Source: JAGPIS01 sp964635545 (GTDB taxonomy: Bacteria; Bacteroidota; Bacteroidia; Bacteroidales; Marinilabiliaceae). Taken from it: a stretch of DNA of 34,248 nt. This document shows, in pieces, positions 1 to 8,123 of the stretch. Position numbers and translations under genes: made by a program. The notes beneath the pieces are model-generated. The model had not been told where the DNA came from and did no database searches. It saw only the letters and a list, made by a program, of their open reading frames with translations. How positions within the stretch are numbered: position 1 is the first letter of the stretch; each line of letters opens with the position of its first letter. Where the stretch lies: the NCBI GenBank assembly GCA_964635545.1, contig CAZWOA010000031.1:1-34248 (forward strand), in the 5' to 3' direction.

Positions 1-44
1 TTTGCCAACTTTATTTTATACTTTTACATCCAAATTTGTAGAAC

Positions 45-1454
45 GTGGGAAGATCAAGAAAAAACAAACCTTTACTTCATAAAATAGAAATTACCGATAT
101 CGCTGCCGAGGGAAAAGCTCTGTGCAGAATAGAGAACAAGGTGGTATTCGTTAATAATGCGGTACCCGGCGATATTGTCGATATACAGGTAACAAAAAAG
201 CGTACCAGCTTTTTCGAAGGTAATGCAGTAGCTTTCCATAAGCTATCACCCATAAGGGTTGAGCCATTCTGTGCGCACTTTGGCGTGTGTGGAGGTTGCA
301 AATGGCAAAATATGCCATACCAAGAGCAGTTGATATTTAAAGAACGCGAGGTTTTCAATAACCTCATGCGCATAGGTAAGGTGCAGCTGCCCAAGCCACT
401 TCCCATATTGGGTTCTGCCAAAAATCGTTTCTACCGTAATAAACTTGAATATACTTTCTCCAATAAACGATGGCTCTCTCCTACCGAAATGGAGGAAAAA
501 GAGTCTATTGAAAATCATAACGGTTTAGGATTTCATATACCGGGTCTATTCGATAAAGTGGTTAACATCGATGAATGCCACCTTCAACCCGAACCGTCTA
601 ACTCCATACGTAACTGGATAAACCAATACGCCAACAACCACAAACTAGAGTTTTTCGACCTTCGACAACAACACGGTTTCCTTCGTATTTTGATGATTCG
701 CACATCGTCAACAGGTGATGTAATGGTGGTAATATCATTCTTCCGTGAGAACAAGGAACAACGAGAGGCATTGCTAACAGCCTTGGCAGCTGAATTTCCA
801 CAGATAACATCGCTGATGTATGTTATCAACTCTAAAGCAAACGACACTATTACCGACCAGGACGTGATTCTTTTCAGCGGGAAAGATCATATCATGGAGG
901 AGATGGAAGGTATAAAATTCAAAATTGGACCCAAATCTTTCTATCAAACCAACTCTGAACAGGCCTACGAATTATATAAGGTAACACGCGATTTTGCTGC
1001 CCTCACAGGCAACGAAACTGTGTACGACCTTTACACCGGCACTGGCACAATAGCCAACTTCGTAGCTCATAATGCCAAAAAAGTTATAGGTGTTGAATAT
1101 GTGCCCGAAGCCATTGAAGATGCAAAAATCAACTCAGTGATAAACGGCATCACAAATACCAAATTCTTTGCCGGCGACATGAAAGATGTGCTGAACTTCA
1201 GCTTCATAGAGCAACACGGCTATCCCGATGTGATGATTGTAGATCCACCACGTGCCGGAATGCATGCCGATGTGGTGCAGACCATCCTTAACACCGCTCC
1301 CGAAAGAATTGTGTATGTAAGTTGTAACTCGGCAACCCAGGCGCGCGACATCAACATGCTCGATATACGCTATAAAGTGGAGAAAATTCAACCTGTGGAT
1401 ATGTTCCCACACACTCACCATGTAGAAAATGTGGTATTGCTAACAAGAAAATAA
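45..1454 (+). CDS. rlmD: 23S rRNA (uracil-C5)-methyltransferase, RlmD/TrmA family
   Basis: This class I SAM-dependent enzyme should methylate C5 of a uridine in 23S rRNA (U1939 for E. coli RlmD). The 469-residue protein has an N-terminal TRAM-like RNA-binding domain (about 8-65). Next comes a CxxxxxCGGC iron-sulfur cluster motif at about 76-85. The C-terminal Rossmann domain carries the SAM motif DLYTGTGTIANF, the DPPRAGMH motif, and the catalytic cysteine in VYVSCNSATQARD. The start is GTG and the first ATG is much further in. The family is certain; the exact target uridine (U1939 or U747-like) is inferred. The gene ends at a strong terminator hairpin and converges on the CBM9-like gene, whose stop codon lies inside the terminator T-run. 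Confidence 0.93.
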   Translation: MGRSRKNKPLLHKIEITDIAAEGKALCRIENKVVFVNNAVPGDIVDIQVTKKRTSFFEGNAVAFHKLSPIRVEPFCAHFGVCGGCKWQNMPYQEQLIFKEREVFNNLMRIGKVQLPKPLPILGSAKNRFYRNKLEYTFSNKRWLSPTEMEEKESIENHNGLGFHIPGLFDKVVNIDECHLQPEPSNSIRNWINQYANNHKLEFFDLRQQHGFLRILMIRTSSTGDVMVVISFFRENKEQREALLTALAAEFPQITSLMYVINSKANDTITDQDVILFSGKDHIMEEMEGIKFKIGPKSFYQTNSEQAYELYKVTRDFAALTGNETVYDLYTGTGTIANFVAHNAKKVIGVEYVPEAIEDAKINSVINGITNTKFFAGDMKDVLNFSFIEQHGYPDVMIVDPPRAGMHADVVQTILNTAPERIVYVSCNSATQARDINMLDIRYKVEKIQPVDMFPHTHHVENVVLLTRK

Positions 1455-1462
1455 ACCCTAAT

Positions 1463-1505
1463 CCAACGATGTCAAATATCTGATAATGACATCGTTGGGT
1501 GTTTT
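1463..1505 (+). terminator. Rho-independent terminator of rlmD
   Basis: A perfect 11-bp stem (1463-1473 with 1488-1498) has a 14-base loop and is followed by GTGTTTT. It starts 8 bases after the rlmD stop. The T-run overlaps the stop codon of the convergent gene at 1504. Confidence 0.8.
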
Positions 1506-2142
1506 ACTCAAATACTATCTCTCCAAAGAATCGTGGCTCATGGAAACTGGGATTCTCAGTTTCAATCCTTGTCCACGCCACAAAATGAGGCACCGTAAGT
1601 CCGTCACCACATTTATAGAAATTGGCCTTCATTGTTCGTCCCTGCAACTCTGAAATATCATGTCTGAAAAGAGAATTTACAGGAATTGCAACCACCAGAC
1701 TCCACTCCCAATCACCCTTCTTCTCATCAAACGGCTTATTACCAAGAGTTGACAATGTTTTTATTGACGACATAACATCATCCGAAGCAAAAACTACCTC
1801 TCCGTTAATATTATGTCTCAACAACGGCGTACCAATGCAGTTAAACTCGAAGTTATAGTACTCATTATCACCTCCTGGCGAAATAAAAAACTCAACACAG
1901 CTATCAGTCCACACCTCACCATTGGGCTTTGTAACCTTTGCCATCACTGCCTGCTCCCGCACATCATATTTCAGAAGTATAAAATGCCCATTATGTGCAA
2001 TTTGCACACTTACCTGTGGTTTATAATTAAATTTCTTCCAATTGATAACATCAATCTCTATCGGAATAATATTATCATCCAGCAGTCGGCCAATCTCCTG
2101 CAACGATTCCCCATCGGGAACAACAACAGATTTTATCTCCAT
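1504..2142 (-). CDS. CBM9-like carbohydrate-binding protein
   Basis: This 213-residue protein looks like the carbohydrate-binding family 9-like domain found as a stand-alone protein in many Bacteroidales. Recognisable parts are the strand FILLKYDVREQAVMAKV and the motif WTDSCVEFFISP, where the Asp-Ser-Cys-Val-Glu-Phe core is typical of the family. I see no signal peptide, so it would be cytoplasmic unless exported another way. The start at 2142 (MEIKSVVV) is preferred. The longer frame reaching 2217 would run through the divergent nitroreductase promoter, and its extra 25 residues look like untranslated DNA. The ligand is unknown, and no glycoside hydrolase lies nearby. Confidence 0.8.
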   Translation of the reverse strand: MEIKSVVVPDGESLQEIGRLLDDNIIPIEIDVINWKKFNYKPQVSVQIAHNGHFILLKYDVREQAVMAKVTKPNGEVWTDSCVEFFISPGGDNEYYNFEFNCIGTPLLRHNINGEVVFASDDVMSSIKTLSTLGNKPFDEKKGDWEWSLVVAIPVNSLFRHDISELQGRTMKANFYKCGDGLTVPHFVAWTRIETENPSFHEPRFFGEIVFE

Positions 2143-2171
2143 AATAATCCATTTTTGAGGGAAACAATACA

Positions 2172-2179
2172 CAAATCTA
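2172..2179 (-). promoter_or_regulatory. Candidate -7 element of the CBM9-like gene
   Basis: The minus strand reads TAGATTTG, a full match to the Bacteroidetes -7 box TAnnTTTG. It lies about 30 bases before the start at 2142. No clear -33 TTG is at the right distance. Confidence 0.4.
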
Positions 2180-2209
2180 ACAAAACAAGATGTTATAAAC
2201 CTCTTTTCA

Positions 2210-2239
2210 TTGCTCAAAAAAGAAAGAGTTGTATTTTTG
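2210..2239 (+). promoter_or_regulatory. Bacteroidetes-type promoter of the nitroreductase gene
   Basis: TTG at 2210-2212, exactly 19 bases, then TATTTTTG at 2232-2239. Transcription should begin near 2246, about 11 bases before the ATG. It is divergent to the CBM9-like gene promoter. Confidence 0.75.
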
Positions 2240-2256
2240 ATAAAAACTAAAAAATT

Positions 2257-2802
2257 ATGAACTTCAATAAACTCGCAATAAACAGACGTTCCGTAAGAAA
2301 CTTCACATCAGAAAAAGTTACAGAAGACCTTATAATTAAAGTACTTGAGGCAGGGCGTATTGCTCCATCGGCAGTCAACTACCAACCCTACATTTTTATT
2401 GTGGTTGATGATGCCCATCTTCTCAACGAAATTTACAAATCGTATCCTCGCGAATGGTTCTCTAAGGCCAAACAAATAATAATAGTGTGTGCCAACCACA
2501 ACCAAAGTTGGAAGCGGCCTTCCGACAATAAGGACCATGCCGATATTGATGCCGCCATAGCCGCCGACCATATCACCCTTCAAGCAGCCGAACTAAGACT
2601 AGGCACCTGCTGGGTGTGTAACTTCAATGCCGAAATATTATCGAAAGCATTAAACCTCCCCTCCCAATTCAGCCCGGTAGTGATGCTGCCAATAGGCTAC
2701 CCTGCCGACACACCGCCGGAAACAAAAAAGCGTAAAAGCATTGATGAGCTATACTTTAAAAATGGTAAATTGGGAATTAAGGGAATAGGGAATAGGGAAT
2801 AG
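2257..2802 (+). CDS. Nitroreductase family FMN oxidoreductase
   Basis: This 181-residue protein is a short nitroreductase-fold flavoprotein that would use NAD(P)H to reduce nitro or quinone-like compounds; the substrate is unknown. Visible family marks are the N-terminal phosphate-binding RRSVRNF, APSAVNYQP (about 37-45), the middle segment ending LRLGTCWVCNF, and the C-terminal VVMLPIGYPAD. The last residues (GIKGIGNRE) are encoded by a tandem GGGAATA repeat that also supplies the TAG stop, so the native C-terminus may once have ended earlier. It is monocistronic and has a good promoter 17 bases upstream. Confidence 0.88.
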   Translation: MNFNKLAINRRSVRNFTSEKVTEDLIIKVLEAGRIAPSAVNYQPYIFIVVDDAHLLNEIYKSYPREWFSKAKQIIIVCANHNQSWKRPSDNKDHADIDAAIAADHITLQAAELRLGTCWVCNFNAEILSKALNLPSQFSPVVMLPIGYPADTPPETKKRKSIDELYFKNGKLGIKGIGNRE

Positions 2803-2804
2803 GG
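2772..2804 (+). repeat. GGGAATA tandem repeat and G-quadruplex motif across a stop codon
   Basis: Four GGG tracts at 2781-2783, 2788-2790, 2795-2797 and 2802-2804 are each separated by AATA. A fifth GGG lies at 2772-2774. The pattern G3N4G3N4G3N4G3 fits an intramolecular G-quadruplex. It spans the nitroreductase stop (TAG, 2800-2802) on the coding strand. Confidence 0.85.
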
Positions 2805-3176
2805 AGTAAAGTTATATGAATATCCTAATAAACACGAGCAAAATCCAGCCTATCAGGCAGAATATTCATTGTGTATCTATAGTAAACCATAACCACATAA
2901 TGCTATCAATACCACGCAGTTTCAGCCCGTAGCTATCTTGAGTGATGGGAAAAAGGCTTCAGCGAAAACACACGTAGATGCCGACACGCAAAACGACATT
3001 TACTATTGGTAACCAACGCCTTACAAAATTGAATTTGGACTAAAATCCAACATTAAGACCTTCATTGCCAATGCCTGAAGCCCTTATTAACGTAAAAATG
3101 TTTAGGCCATAGACTACCCCCTACAACCTAAACCCTATATCCTAATTCCTAACACCTAAACCCTATATCCTAAAAC
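2803..3176. other. Non-coding interval with two repeat types
   Basis: There is no credible ORF here. The interval holds the end of the GGGAATA tract, one copy of the dispersed 75-base repeat (2896-2968) and most of the CCTAAA tract (3115-3192). The stretch 2969-3114 shows nothing I recognise, apart from a short TGCCTGAAGCCC string near 3072 that recalls the dispersed repeat. Confidence 0.6.
2896..2968 (+). repeat. Dispersed intergenic repeat, copy 1
   Basis: The copy runs from CATAATGCTATCAATA through CCACGCAGTTTCAGCCCGT to GGCTTCAGCGAAAA. The reverse strand of 33939-34012 matches it along its length with scattered changes. A shorter, more diverged copy lies at 10720-10779. Confidence 0.7.
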
Positions 3177-3192
3177 CTAAAACCTATACCCT
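3115..3192 (-). repeat. Degenerate CCTAAA-type tandem repeat at the fadL-like gene's 3' end
   Basis: The tract is made of 6-8-base units of the form CCTAAA, CCCTATAT and CCTAAAA. A 20-base segment occurs twice exactly (3126-3145 and 3154-3173, period 28). On the minus strand it reads as repeated TTTTAGG/TATAGGG. The TAG stop of the porin gene (3177-3179) is itself part of a repeat unit. Confidence 0.8.
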
Positions 3193-4784
3193 ACAGTTAC
3201 AGCAACTTGATGATCGGAGATACTCATCTTGGCAGGTGGTGGCGACTCAACTCCTGTTGGTGTGCCTTCCCAGCTATAAAGGTAGTAATCTCTTTGCTGC
3301 TTGGCAAGCATATATGCCACATCCACATAATACTCCCTCATGCGGTATCCAGCACCAAGCGAGTAGGTCTCAAACTTGCGTTTATTCACCATCATAGATG
3401 ATTTAATAGGCGATTCCTGCATTGAATAACCTGCACGCAAAGCTATATTCTCAAGAGGTTTGTACTCAATACCCGCACGATATGTATTGGCAGCTTTTAG
3501 TGCACTTCTAATCTCACTATTCTGATCACTATAATCGCGATACTGATCTGATAGCGACTTATACTTCATATGCCCGTAGTTGGAACGTTCATAGTCGGCA
3601 CTCACAATCAGCATATTACCTACTACCACACCTATACTGGCCACAAGCCTGTCGGCTGTACGGAAACGATACTCATCCTCTCCCTTTGGTGAATAACCCA
3701 AAAGTGGAGCATCATCAAGGTGAGAACCGGGATTGGCATATCTAACCTGCATCTTACTCTGATAATCCTCATCAACCCTGTAATATGAGGGAGTGTGATA
3801 GGCAAGTCCTATCCTAACGGCATGAGTTGGCTTATATATTGCACCAAGTTTTAGGTTAAAGCCGGTTGCCCGCTGTTCAAGGTAGGTGTGATAATCAAAT
3901 CCGGCAAAATCATACAGTTCCCAATCAGCACTTCCGGTACCATCAAGGCCACCATTGGGTGCCTCACTATGCATCAAATGCTCTTTAAAGAAGTAGGTCA
4001 ACACATTGGCCGAACCACCTAAAAACAATTTATTACTGATATTCACACCATAGGCAAAATTAAACTCGCCTTTATACCCATTCTGCTCATAAAATCTCTG
4101 CTGATTGATGCCTTGAGATGCACGCCAACCAATGTTAACCTCCGGATTATCCTCTGTGCCAGGTACTATACTAGGATATTGCCATGCATGAAAATAAGTA
4201 TTATCCATAGTTATGGTTGATCCGCCCGAATTAAATGAATTATCCATCAGATACATATCATACCCAAGCCCTCCCCTAAAATTGTTAAGGCCATTTGGTG
4301 CATAACCATTAGATTCAAAGACAAACTGATCAAGAATAGATGACATAATTCCGTCTCCTTTTATATATCCCGATTGGTTAAAATTGGCAGTGCGTTGATA
4401 TCCAATAGAGAAGCTACTACTAACAATACCTTCAGTAACCTCACGCATAGGAGCCATAGTCCATACTCCGGCAACCTGATTAGGCACGAAAGTTGTCTTG
4501 TCACCTTCGCGACCTATATTTTCAAAATTCGATTTTGTTTTATTGAATATAAGTGAAGGCGTAAATGTTGCCTCGCCACTTCTATATACCGCAATTCCCG
4601 CAGGATTTATGCCTATAGAGCTATAGTCGCCACCTAGGGCACCAAAAGCATTACCCATAGCCATTGAGCGCGCAGTACCGGTGGGTGCATTGGCCGAAAA
4701 GCGCAGTGCATCATCAATTCCCTGGCCGAATGAAGCCAACGAGAACACCGTAGTTGCTGATAATGATAATATTAACTTTCTCAT
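3177..4784 (-). CDS. FadL/OmpP1/TodX-type outer-membrane porin
   Basis: This is a 535-residue outer-membrane beta-barrel of the FadL family, whose members pass hydrophobic molecules across the outer membrane; the cargo here is unknown. A signal peptide starts MRKLILSLSATTVFSLASF with likely cleavage after FGQ. The family's N-terminal block follows (GTARSMAMGNAFGALGG, then IGINPAGIAVYR). The protein ends in VAVTVGYRF, with the terminal aromatic expected of a barrel. I start it at 4784 because the upstream 20 residues lack signal-peptide character and would begin inside the hairpin at 4824-4854. It lies 92 bases downstream of the aromatic-rich lipoprotein gene on the same strand, so co-transcription is plausible but may be tuned by that hairpin. 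Confidence 0.88.
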   Translation of the reverse strand: MRKLILSLSATTVFSLASFGQGIDDALRFSANAPTGTARSMAMGNAFGALGGDYSSIGINPAGIAVYRSGEATFTPSLIFNKTKSNFENIGREGDKTTFVPNQVAGVWTMAPMREVTEGIVSSSFSIGYQRTANFNQSGYIKGDGIMSSILDQFVFESNGYAPNGLNNFRGGLGYDMYLMDNSFNSGGSTITMDNTYFHAWQYPSIVPGTEDNPEVNIGWRASQGINQQRFYEQNGYKGEFNFAYGVNISNKLFLGGSANVLTYFFKEHLMHSEAPNGGLDGTGSADWELYDFAGFDYHTYLEQRATGFNLKLGAIYKPTHAVRIGLAYHTPSYYRVDEDYQSKMQVRYANPGSHLDDAPLLGYSPKGEDEYRFRTADRLVASIGVVVGNMLIVSADYERSNYGHMKYKSLSDQYRDYSDQNSEIRSALKAANTYRAGIEYKPLENIALRAGYSMQESPIKSSMMVNKRKFETYSLGAGYRMREYYVDVAYMLAKQQRDYYLYSWEGTPTGVESPPPAKMSISDHQVAVTVGYRF

Positions 4785-4823
4785 AGTGATTATCTTTCGC
4801 GGGTTTAAAAAATGGTATAAGAG

Positions 4824-4854
4824 AGTTAAATCAGTGCTTGGCACTGATTTAACT
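4824..4854 (-). promoter_or_regulatory. Perfect 14-bp intercistronic stem-loop
   Basis: Arms 4824-4837 and 4841-4854 are exactly complementary around a 3-base loop. It sits between the lipoprotein gene (ends 4877) and the porin start (4784). On the minus strand a T-rich stretch (ATTTTTT) comes only about 10 bases later. It may be a leaky terminator or an mRNA-stabilising/processing hairpin rather than a classic terminator. Confidence 0.75.
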
Positions 4855-4876
4855 GCTTAATATTTACTTGAAAATT

Positions 4877-6241
4877 TTAACGACGATTGGTTCTTTGACT
4901 ACCTCCACCTACGCTACTTCCTCCACCTGATGATCGTGACGGAGTGTAAGTACTATTGTTATTAGATGGAGTAGAATAGCTGCTAGACGATCTCTGGGGC
5001 CTGCTCTCTTGCTGCACGTTACCTGAACTGCGCTGAGTATTGCTTGGCGTATAGGCTGGTCGGCTGCTGCTTCCCTGCTTAGTGGTGCCTGATTGACCAC
5101 TATTATATCTTTGTGTAACTGTAGAGCTACCACGTTGCTGACCTCTATCTCTAACAGTTGTAGAGTTTTGAACATGATTAGACACTCCACTTCCTTTACC
5201 GGTATGCACTGTGGTTGATGATCCTTTGTTTACAGTACCCGTAGTAGGTCTGCTATATGTAACATTGCCTTGAGTAGTTGTGGTTTTACCATCATGGGTT
5301 ACAGTAATTCCGGTTCGTCCACCATTAGTTACAGTAGCTGGTTGTCCATAGTAGCTCTTGTTGTTGGATCTATAATTTGTTGACCCATTACCCACATTAC
5401 CAACTACGGTATTGTTATTTCCTGTGCGCGAGCCATAGTAAGAAGGTCTGCTGGGTTTATTTGCAATATTACCTCCGGGATAGTGCGATCCGGGATGGTG
5501 ATGATGCCATCCGGGATAGCCCCAGTAACCGGGGTAGCCCCAATAATTATTATATCCAAAGCCCCAGCCGTAGTATGGATAACCCCAGCCACCATACCAA
5601 CTGCTATATGGCCAGCCGTAGCCGTATCCATATCCAAAGCCCATTCCGAAAGACCAGTTCCAATGCGAACGGAATCCTCCACCATAATAAAAGTTGGTGT
5701 ACATTCTGTTACTCCATGATGGGAATACGTAGGCATAGTTTCCATCTACATACACATTCCAGTTTGGATCGCTGAAATACACCACATCGGTATAAAGTGG
5801 CGACCAATAGGGGATGCCTTTAAACGGACCATGAAATCTCACCATGCGCTCAGCATAATCCTGATCGTAAGAAGATCCGGAGAAACCGTTAACCCAATAT
5901 CCTGTTTCATCATTATAATAAACAAGAGTATCTACGTTTTCAACATTATCATCGGCCAGTATAGATGCATATTTTGCCTGAATCTGACTAAAATCGCGGG
6001 TATCGTAAGAAGAAGATGAGCGATTGTACTCGCGCACTTTCTGATCATATACTTTGCTATCTTTACTTTGAACAGCCTTATCGGCAACCACCGGAATATA
6101 GTCATCCGATAGTGTTAATGGCTTGCCCTGTGGGTTGTAATATATATCATCACCATAGGACAGCCCGGATTGCATTCGTGCGCTAGAGCATGATGCTAAT
6201 ACCAGCGCCACCATACTTGTGATTATTATTTTTGCTCTCAT
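4877..6241 (-). CDS. Aromatic/Gly-rich lipoprotein of unknown function
   Basis: This 454-residue protein has a lipoprotein signal (LASC, acylated Cys18). Residues 20-185 form an ordinary-looking domain with motifs such as GYWVNGFSGSSYDQDYAERM and GIPYWSPLYTDVVYFSDPNW. Residues about 186-257 are almost all Gly, Tyr, Trp and Phe, with GYGYGYGW repeats and an HHHH cluster. The tail (258-454) is rich in Ser, Thr, Asn, Gln and Gly and probably disordered. I see no acidic surface-export signal right after the Cys (it reads SSAR), so the cell face is uncertain. The start is supported by an unusually good GGAGG 8 bases upstream and by a promoter. No function is assigned. Confidence 0.8.
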   Translation of the reverse strand: MRAKIIITSMVALVLASCSSARMQSGLSYGDDIYYNPQGKPLTLSDDYIPVVADKAVQSKDSKVYDQKVREYNRSSSSYDTRDFSQIQAKYASILADDNVENVDTLVYYNDETGYWVNGFSGSSYDQDYAERMVRFHGPFKGIPYWSPLYTDVVYFSDPNWNVYVDGNYAYVFPSWSNRMYTNFYYGGGFRSHWNWSFGMGFGYGYGYGWPYSSWYGGWGYPYYGWGFGYNNYWGYPGYWGYPGWHHHHPGSHYPGGNIANKPSRPSYYGSRTGNNNTVVGNVGNGSTNYRSNNKSYYGQPATVTNGGRTGITVTHDGKTTTTQGNVTYSRPTTGTVNKGSSTTVHTGKGSGVSNHVQNSTTVRDRGQQRGSSTVTQRYNSGQSGTTKQGSSSRPAYTPSNTQRSSGNVQQESRPQRSSSSYSTPSNNNSTYTPSRSSGGGSSVGGGSQRTNRR

Positions 6242-6289
6242 ATCTATTCCCTCCGGTTATGGTTAGTTCGTTTCTTACTATATAACTAC

Positions 6290-6320
6290 AAAATCTATAC
6301 CAGATGTTAAAAATACCAAA
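6290..6320 (-). promoter_or_regulatory. Promoter of the aromatic-rich lipoprotein gene
   Basis: On the minus strand: TTTG (6320-6317), 19 bases, TAGATTTT followed by G. Transcription should start near 6283. The leader of about 42 bases contains the strong GGAGG site. Confidence 0.65.
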
Positions 6321-6486
6321 ACCATTAACCGCTACAATTCAACCTTTCGTCAACATCCGAGTGTTTTATCACCTAAAAAATAACCCTTTAGCAATAATAC
6401 ACTTTTTTTTATGAAATAAGGACTTTTTATCTCTTTATTTTCGCAACTTTGTGGCTCATAAGAAAATCAATCATTCATTAAGTAAT

Positions 6487-7962
6487 ATGGCTAAAGAATT
6501 AACTTCACGAAGTGAAAATTATTCTCAATGGTACAACGACCTGGTTATTAAGGCCGATTTGGCCGAGAACTCGGCTGTTAGGGGATGTATGGTAATCAAA
6601 CCCTACGGGTATGCCATCTGGGAGAAAATGCAAAGTGTACTCGACAGGATGTTTAAGGATACCGGGCACGTAAATGCCTATTTCCCACTATTTATACCAA
6701 AATCATTTTTCAGTAAGGAAGCATCGCACGTAGAGGGGTTTGCCAAAGAGTGTGCTGTGGTAACTCACTACCGGTTAATGAATGACCCAGAAGGAAAAGG
6801 CGTGGTTGTTGACCCAGAAGCTAAACTGGAAGAGGAACTTATCGTGCGCCCAACATCAGAAACGATAATCTGGAACACATATAAAAACTGGATTCAATCG
6901 TACCGCGATTTGCCCATTAAATGTAACCAATGGGCCAACGTGGTGCGATGGGAGATGCGTACACGCCTATTCCTGCGCACAGCCGAGTTTCTGTGGCAAG
7001 AGGGTCACACAGCACACGAAAGTGCACAAGAAGCTATCGAAGAGACTGAAACTATGCTGAAAGTATATGCTGATTTTGCCGAGAACTACATGGCTATGCC
7101 TGTGGTACAAGGTATAAAATCGGCCAATGAGCGTTTTGCAGGTGCTATAGAAACATACACCATAGAGGCGCTTATGCAGGATGGTAAAGCTCTGCAATCG
7201 GGAACATCACACTTCCTAGGGCAGAATTTTGCAAAAGCATTTGATGTAACCTTCACCAATAACGAAGGTAAATTAGAGCATGTATGGGCCACATCATGGG
7301 GTGTTTCCACACGATTGATGGGTGCACTTATCATGGCTCACTCGGATGATAACGGACTGGTGTTGCCTCCTAAACTGGCACCTACCCCGGTGGTTATTGT
7401 TCCTATATATAAAACCAAGGAGGAGTTTGATGCGATATCGAAAGTGGCAAAAGAACTGGTTGCTAAATTCCGCGCAATGGGTATCGATGCCAAATATGAT
7501 GATAACGACAAGAAAAAACCGGGTTGGAAATTTGCCGAGTACGAACTTAAAGGAGTACCCGTGCGCCTTGCAATAGGCCCGCGCGACCTTCAGAACAACA
7601 ATGCAGAAGTTGCACGCCGCGATACTTTAACCAAAGAGGTAGTGTCGTTGGAGGGTATCGAACAGTACGTAGTAAATCTACTTGAAGATATTCAAAGCAA
7701 CATATTCAGTAAAGCATTGAAATTCAGAGAAGAGAACACAACAAAAGTTGAAACTTTCGATGAATTTAAAAAAGTGCTTGACGAAAAAGGCGGCTTTATT
7801 CTGGCTCATTGGGATGGTACAACCGAAACCGAAGAGCAGATAAAAGCTGAAACAAAGGCTACCATTCGCTGTATTCCTCTTAATAACGAACAAGAGGAGG
7901 GCAAATGCATATACACAGGCAAACCATCGAAACAGAGAGTATTATTTGCCCGTTCGTATTAA
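6487..7962 (+). CDS. proS: Prolyl-tRNA synthetase, archaeal/eukaryal type
   Basis: This class II synthetase charges tRNA-Pro with proline and ATP. From the ATG at 6487 it is 491 residues, the size of the short form without the bacterial editing insertion. Visible are MAKELTSRSENYSQWYNDLV at the N-terminus, class II motif 2 (RWEMRTRLFLRTAEFLWQEG), the GTSHFLGQNFAKAFD segment, the HVWATSWGVSTRLMGALI segment near motif 3, an anticodon-binding domain (PTPVVIVPIY onward), and the extra C-terminal domain ending GKPSKQRVLFARSY. The frame extends upstream to a GTG at 6451, but those 12 residues are not typical of the family. Upstream, TATTTTCG (6436-6443) resembles a -7 element, without a clear -33 box. 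Confidence 0.97.
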   Translation: MAKELTSRSENYSQWYNDLVIKADLAENSAVRGCMVIKPYGYAIWEKMQSVLDRMFKDTGHVNAYFPLFIPKSFFSKEASHVEGFAKECAVVTHYRLMNDPEGKGVVVDPEAKLEEELIVRPTSETIIWNTYKNWIQSYRDLPIKCNQWANVVRWEMRTRLFLRTAEFLWQEGHTAHESAQEAIEETETMLKVYADFAENYMAMPVVQGIKSANERFAGAIETYTIEALMQDGKALQSGTSHFLGQNFAKAFDVTFTNNEGKLEHVWATSWGVSTRLMGALIMAHSDDNGLVLPPKLAPTPVVIVPIYKTKEEFDAISKVAKELVAKFRAMGIDAKYDDNDKKKPGWKFAEYELKGVPVRLAIGPRDLQNNNAEVARRDTLTKEVVSLEGIEQYVVNLLEDIQSNIFSKALKFREENTTKVETFDEFKKVLDEKGGFILAHWDGTTETEEQIKAETKATIRCIPLNNEQEEGKCIYTGKPSKQRVLFARSY

Positions 7963-7983
7963 TTAAAAATCACCAAATACAAC

Positions 7984-8015
7984 AAAGAGAGGATAGCAAT
8001 ATTCTCTCTTTTTTT
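7984..8015 (+). terminator. Terminator of proS
   Basis: An 8-bp stem (7984-7991 with 8004-8011) has a 12-base loop and runs into seven T's. It starts 21 bases after the proS stop. Confidence 0.75.
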
Positions 8016-8071
8016 GTTGATATTATTCACCAAACATAGTTACCCAACCTTAAATGGGATAGATCAAAAGA

Positions 8072-8101
8072 TTGAAAATTAAAATTATTATACTAATTTT
8101 A
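8072..8101 (+). promoter_or_regulatory. Promoter of the conserved unknown gene at 8124
   Basis: TTG at 8072-8074, exactly 19 bases, then TAATTTTA (8094-8101, one mismatch to TAnnTTTG). The expected transcription start is near 8108. Confidence 0.65.
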
Positions 8102-8123
8102 CAATAAACACATACGGAACAAC

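Noticed and set aside
2143..2217. N-terminal extension of the CBM9-like protein
   Set aside because: It would overlap the divergent nitroreductase promoter, and the extra residues (SNEKRFITSCFVRF) are neither a clean signal peptide nor conserved-looking.
5377..5775. ORFs on both strands within the aromatic-rich lipoprotein gene
   Set aside because: Their composition simply reflects other frames of the Gly/Tyr repeat codons, and they have no start signals.
6451..6486. GTG start giving proS 12 extra residues
   Set aside because: The family starts at MAKELTSR, and the GTG lies where the transcription start is expected.
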